Assembly (NCBI GenBank): GCA_900323505.1
Contig: OOIN01000003.1
Coordinates: forward strand, 1,178,001 to 1,242,000
DNA: 64,000 nt
Source of the DNA: Ustilago trichophora
Taxonomy: Eukaryota; Basidiomycota; Ustilaginomycetes; Ustilaginales; Ustilaginaceae
Direction of reading: 5' to 3'
Below are positions 61,591 through 64,000 of this stretch, one piece after another (position 1 is the stretch's first letter; every line of letters starts with the position of its first letter). The notes below the pieces were generated by a model. It was not told the origin of the DNA. It saw nothing but the letters and a program-made list of their open reading frames with translations, and did no database searches. A program made the translations under genes and the position numbers.

Positions 61591-61980
61591 ATGCAACCGC
61601 ACGCAGTGTCCCGTTAATCCGTTGTTTTTTTTTCGCACTATAGAGTCCGGCCAACCTTTTTTAGAGGCTGCAATACACACACGTTATCGTCATCCTACCG
61701 ATAGGTCTGTGCGATTCTTGATGGCAGTGTGTACACAAGTTCCAAGGTATCCAAAGTGAGAAGAGCCAAGAAGCGTAGTTTTCAGGTGCACAGATCGGCG
61801 ATTCTGATCGGGAGTAGAAAACAAAAGCTCCACTTTCCGGCGTGCATCGGGGAGAAATGTACATTTTGGGTGTGTGTGTGTCAGGGAATCTGTGCAGCAA
61901 CTCGTCGAACATCTTGTTGGACATTTGCAGCCATTAGACATCCAGTCGCCACCATCTCGTCGTTCAACAACTTTGCAAAT
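61591..61980. other. Spacer between carrier gene and small spliced gene
   Basis: About 390 bp with the 3' region of the carrier gene and the upstream region of the next gene. A short GT run is near 61870-61881. Nothing else is visible. Confidence 0.45.
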
Positions 61981-62514
61981 ATGTCAAGTCAAGGCTCTTA
62001 CCTGTAAGTGTAATCGCGCCGTGGAAGCGGACTGGAACGGAGTCAGTCGATCCATCAGGCGCCGATGTAGGTGGGAACTCAGCTTGGCCTTGTTCGAACA
62101 GTACACTAGCGATCCTCCTTGGCCAGCTTTGTACGCCCACTTCGAGCTACGGAACAGCATAAATCTTTGTCCAGATCACCGCTTGCGCCATTCTAAACAC
62201 TGCATTGTCCTGTCCTGGATGCATAACCCTTGATCCCCAAAGAGCTGACCAAACCTCCTTCGCCCCTCTTCTACCACGTCCTCCTTCAACAATGGTTTTG
62301 GAACGACAGCTCGGCCCAGAAAGGCTTCCTCTCCTCGCCTTCGGGCAGGCCAGCTCCTAAGCAGACCAACTTCTTGGTCCGATTCATCAACAACCAGATC
62401 CTCGCTCCCGAACACCGCGCTGGTAACCTTTCGATTCTTTGGGGATTGAGCGTTTTCACTGCTGGTATCGTTGCCGCACGCAAGTTTGGCGACCTCATCA
62501 CTCCCGTCTTCTGA
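61981..62514 (+). CDS. Small tail-anchored protein, possibly Tom6-like (two exons, predicted)
   Basis: The frame ending at 62514 is open but lacks an upstream ATG, so I looked for a first exon. ATG at 61981 opens MSSQGSYL, and a GTAAGT donor follows at 62004. The acceptor CGACAG ending at 62309 keeps the frame and gives 75 residues (exons 61981-62003 and 62310-62514, intron 306 bp, branch-like CTGAC near 62245). The product has a polar N-terminal half and one C-terminal hydrophobic segment (NLSILWGLSVFTAGIVAARK) ending in KFGDLITPVF. Length, topology and the APEHRAGNLSI...GD...P pattern recall Tom6, a small subunit of the mitochondrial outer-membrane TOM complex. The family link is tentative and the intron is a prediction. 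Confidence 0.5.
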
Positions 62515-63270
62515 TTCAATCGACACCCTACACCGACCGAACGGAAGCCTCAGAGAGCTTGGCACTTAGAGTAGGGAACTAGTACCACCTTCCTGAAGCT
62601 CAAGCTCGCTTGAGACTTATCAACCCTGCTCCGAATCAGTTCGGTTCGACCCCCTTGTACAACACCACCTTACGAAACGAAAACAAACACTACTCTTCCA
62701 AAATTCAAATTCCCCACACACTTGATCTGCACCCAAATGACGAAACGCCTCCGACACTGCGTGAAAACGACAGAGTTCCACCGAGACTTGCAACAGTCAA
62801 CAATCTCTAGCCTTGTGACGGGCTGAATTGGCTCAAAAGCGTCTTTGTTCACATGTCGGACCTGTTTCTTGTGGAATCTTGTGCTGTCTTCAGACAAGAT
62901 TTCTTCAAACACACCCTGAGTCGTCATTCGAATCAGGGCAAAACCGGGGCTCGAAGGCGTTGGAGTGAGACCAATCAGCTCCGTTCTAGGGTCAGACTTG
63001 GAGGTTTGCAGCCCAATTTTCTGGCTCCTAGACATCCTCAGCACATGCGCAACACAGGGCACATCTGGGAGGCAATGAAGGGGAGATTGATTGGTTGATT
63101 GCTTCTTTTCATGCTTAAATCGATAATGGTGCGATGCAAAATGGAGGACCGGGATCTCAAGATCTGTTTTGGGGGAAGGTAGTCTGACGAGTAGCTTCCG
63201 TGGGGAGCTATGCTTTACTTTTTTAATGGAGGTTGCCCTGTGGAGCAGAAGAAGAGGGTTCGGTTTGGAT
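62515..63270. other. Intergenic region
   Basis: About 750 bp between the small spliced gene and the 3' end of the next minus-strand gene. I see no gene here. Confidence 0.45.
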
Positions 63271-64000
63271 TCACTTGCGTCCCCCGTTCTTGCCCTTCTT
63301 CTTACCACCCGACTTCTTTCCGCCGCTGCCGCCGGGAAGTTGATCGTCTTTCTTGAGCACGTCATAGAGCGACTGCCTGGCAGACTCGGCGGCGGGCTTC
63401 TCGGTCACCTGCTGAGTGACTACGTCAATCTCTTTGGCTTGAGGTTGCGAGCCGTCCTCCGTGGGGCCGACAACGACTTTGGCATGGCGAGGCTCTTCAG
63501 TAGTAGGGCTGGACTCGGCCTTGCGCTTGTGGTCTTCGGCCAAATCGTCCTTGACAGTGGGCTCATCCTTCTGGGCGGTGGTCTGTTTGTGCGAGTCGGT
63601 GTCGACATGAGGAGAGCCAGAAACTTTCTTGCGGGGCGACTGAGAGCCATCGCCTTCGGACTTGTCCGATTTGGAGCGTGCGGCGGGTTTGTCTTCGGAC
63701 TTCTGTTGGTCCTTCTTGGTCGAAGTGCTCTGCACTGCGTCGGGCTTTTGCTGCTTGACAGGAGCGGTGTGGGGAGGGTCGGCGAAGACGGAAGGATACG
63801 GGATCTGGAGCTGTTGAGGTAGGGCGAGGTTGACGAGCACCGTGGCTGTGCGAGCGAGCTCTTCGACGGCCCTCAGCGGTCCATGCGAGACACGCGAGAT
63901 GACGTGGACACCATGCTGGCCGACGTGTTCGGCTGCGTGAACACCGGCATCGAAGCCCTTGACAAGGCTAGGAGGCAGGCGGGGCTCTACCTTCTGGCGG
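63271..64000 (-). CDS. Hypothetical protein, C-terminal part (runs off right edge)
   Basis: The minus-strand frame is open from its stop at 63271 to the end of the window, at least 242 residues, so its start lies outside. The visible N-terminal part (KGFDAGVHAAEHVGQHGVHV, RAVEELARTATVLVNLALPQ) is helix-prone and moderately hydrophobic. The remaining 170 residues are polar and low complexity, rich in Lys, Glu, Ser and Gln. They end in a Gly/Lys tail (GGKKSGGKKKGKNGGRK). I do not recognise the family. A lipid-droplet or membrane-associated protein with a disordered basic tail would fit, but this is only a guess from composition. Confidence 0.7.
   Translation of the reverse strand, partial: RQKVEPRLPPSLVKGFDAGVHAAEHVGQHGVHVISRVSHGPLRAVEELARTATVLVNLALPQQLQIPYPSVFADPPHTAPVKQQKPDAVQSTSTKKDQQKSEDKPAARSKSDKSEGDGSQSPRKKVSGSPHVDTDSHKQTTAQKDEPTVKDDLAEDHKRKAESSPTTEEPRHAKVVVGPTEDGSQPQAKEIDVVTQQVTEKPAAESARQSLYDVLKKDDQLPGGSGGKKSGGKKKGKNGGRK

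Noticed and set aside
62630..62670. A GGTTCGACCCC word resembling a tRNA B box
   Set aside because: The flanking bases cannot form a T-stem and no A box or cloverleaf lies upstream.
1..64000. CRISPR arrays, bacterial operons or prophage
   Set aside because: The window is eukaryotic with introns and a nuclear 5S gene. Tandem repeats here are simple microsatellites without unique spacers.

Overview
The window is nuclear DNA of a basidiomycete fungus, most likely a smut or smut-related yeast (Ustilaginales, near Ustilago/Sporisorium). The evidence is a basidiomycete-type 5S rRNA gene, compact genes with few short introns (80-97 bp where the splice sites are clear), strong C/G-ending codon bias in housekeeping genes, and regulators that match smut proteins: a two-finger GATA factor of the Urbs1/SRE type and an APSES factor of the StuA/Ust1 type. 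The species cannot be fixed from the sequence alone. Gene names follow family resemblance and no database search was run.

Layout. 1-5.2 kb: a Ser-rich orphan (+) facing a GPATCH1-type splicing factor (-). 6-12.5 kb: metabolism, with a delta-12 fatty acid desaturase (-), ornithine decarboxylase (+) and a medium-chain acyl-CoA dehydrogenase (-, two exons). 13-16.3 kb: the GATA iron/siderophore regulator (-). 16.3-20.9 kb: gene-poor, with a dispersed 5S rRNA gene. 20.9-22.6 kb: a DHA1-type MFS transporter (+, two exons). 22.8-25.1 kb: an apparently intact pogo/Fot1-type DNA transposon with perfect 46-bp inverted repeats. 25.9-26.2 kb: a small Arg-rich, probably mitochondrial protein. 27.7-31.3 kb: pyruvate carboxylase (-). 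34.7-36.7 kb: a TMEM135-like membrane protein (-) with an 18-nt last exon. 38.6-44.4 kb: a Bck1-type MAPKKK (-). 46.2-48.1 kb: the APSES factor (-), behind a repeat-rich upstream region. 52.7-53.9 kb: a Hal2/Met22-type 3'(2'),5'-bisphosphate nucleotidase (-). 57.2-58.5 kb: a C2H2 zinc-finger factor (+). 60.6-61.6 kb: a mitochondrial dicarboxylate-type carrier (+). 62 kb: a small tail-anchored protein, possibly Tom6-like, assembled from two exons. 63.3-64 kb: the C-terminal part of a gene that runs off the right edge.

The genes are ordinary, independently transcribed fungal genes. I see no secondary-metabolite or effector cluster. Several share central carbon, lipid or mitochondrial roles (FAD2, MCAD, PYC, DIC1, the small mitochondrial-type proteins), but nothing shows they are co-regulated.

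The points most worth a second look are the intact transposon and the tandem 13-bp motif inside its ends, an overlapping upstream ORF on ornithine decarboxylase, a recurring intergenic TACTGTAC palindrome, the possible dual start of the nucleotidase, and the small spliced gene near 62 kb. I found no clearly undescribed multi-gene system.
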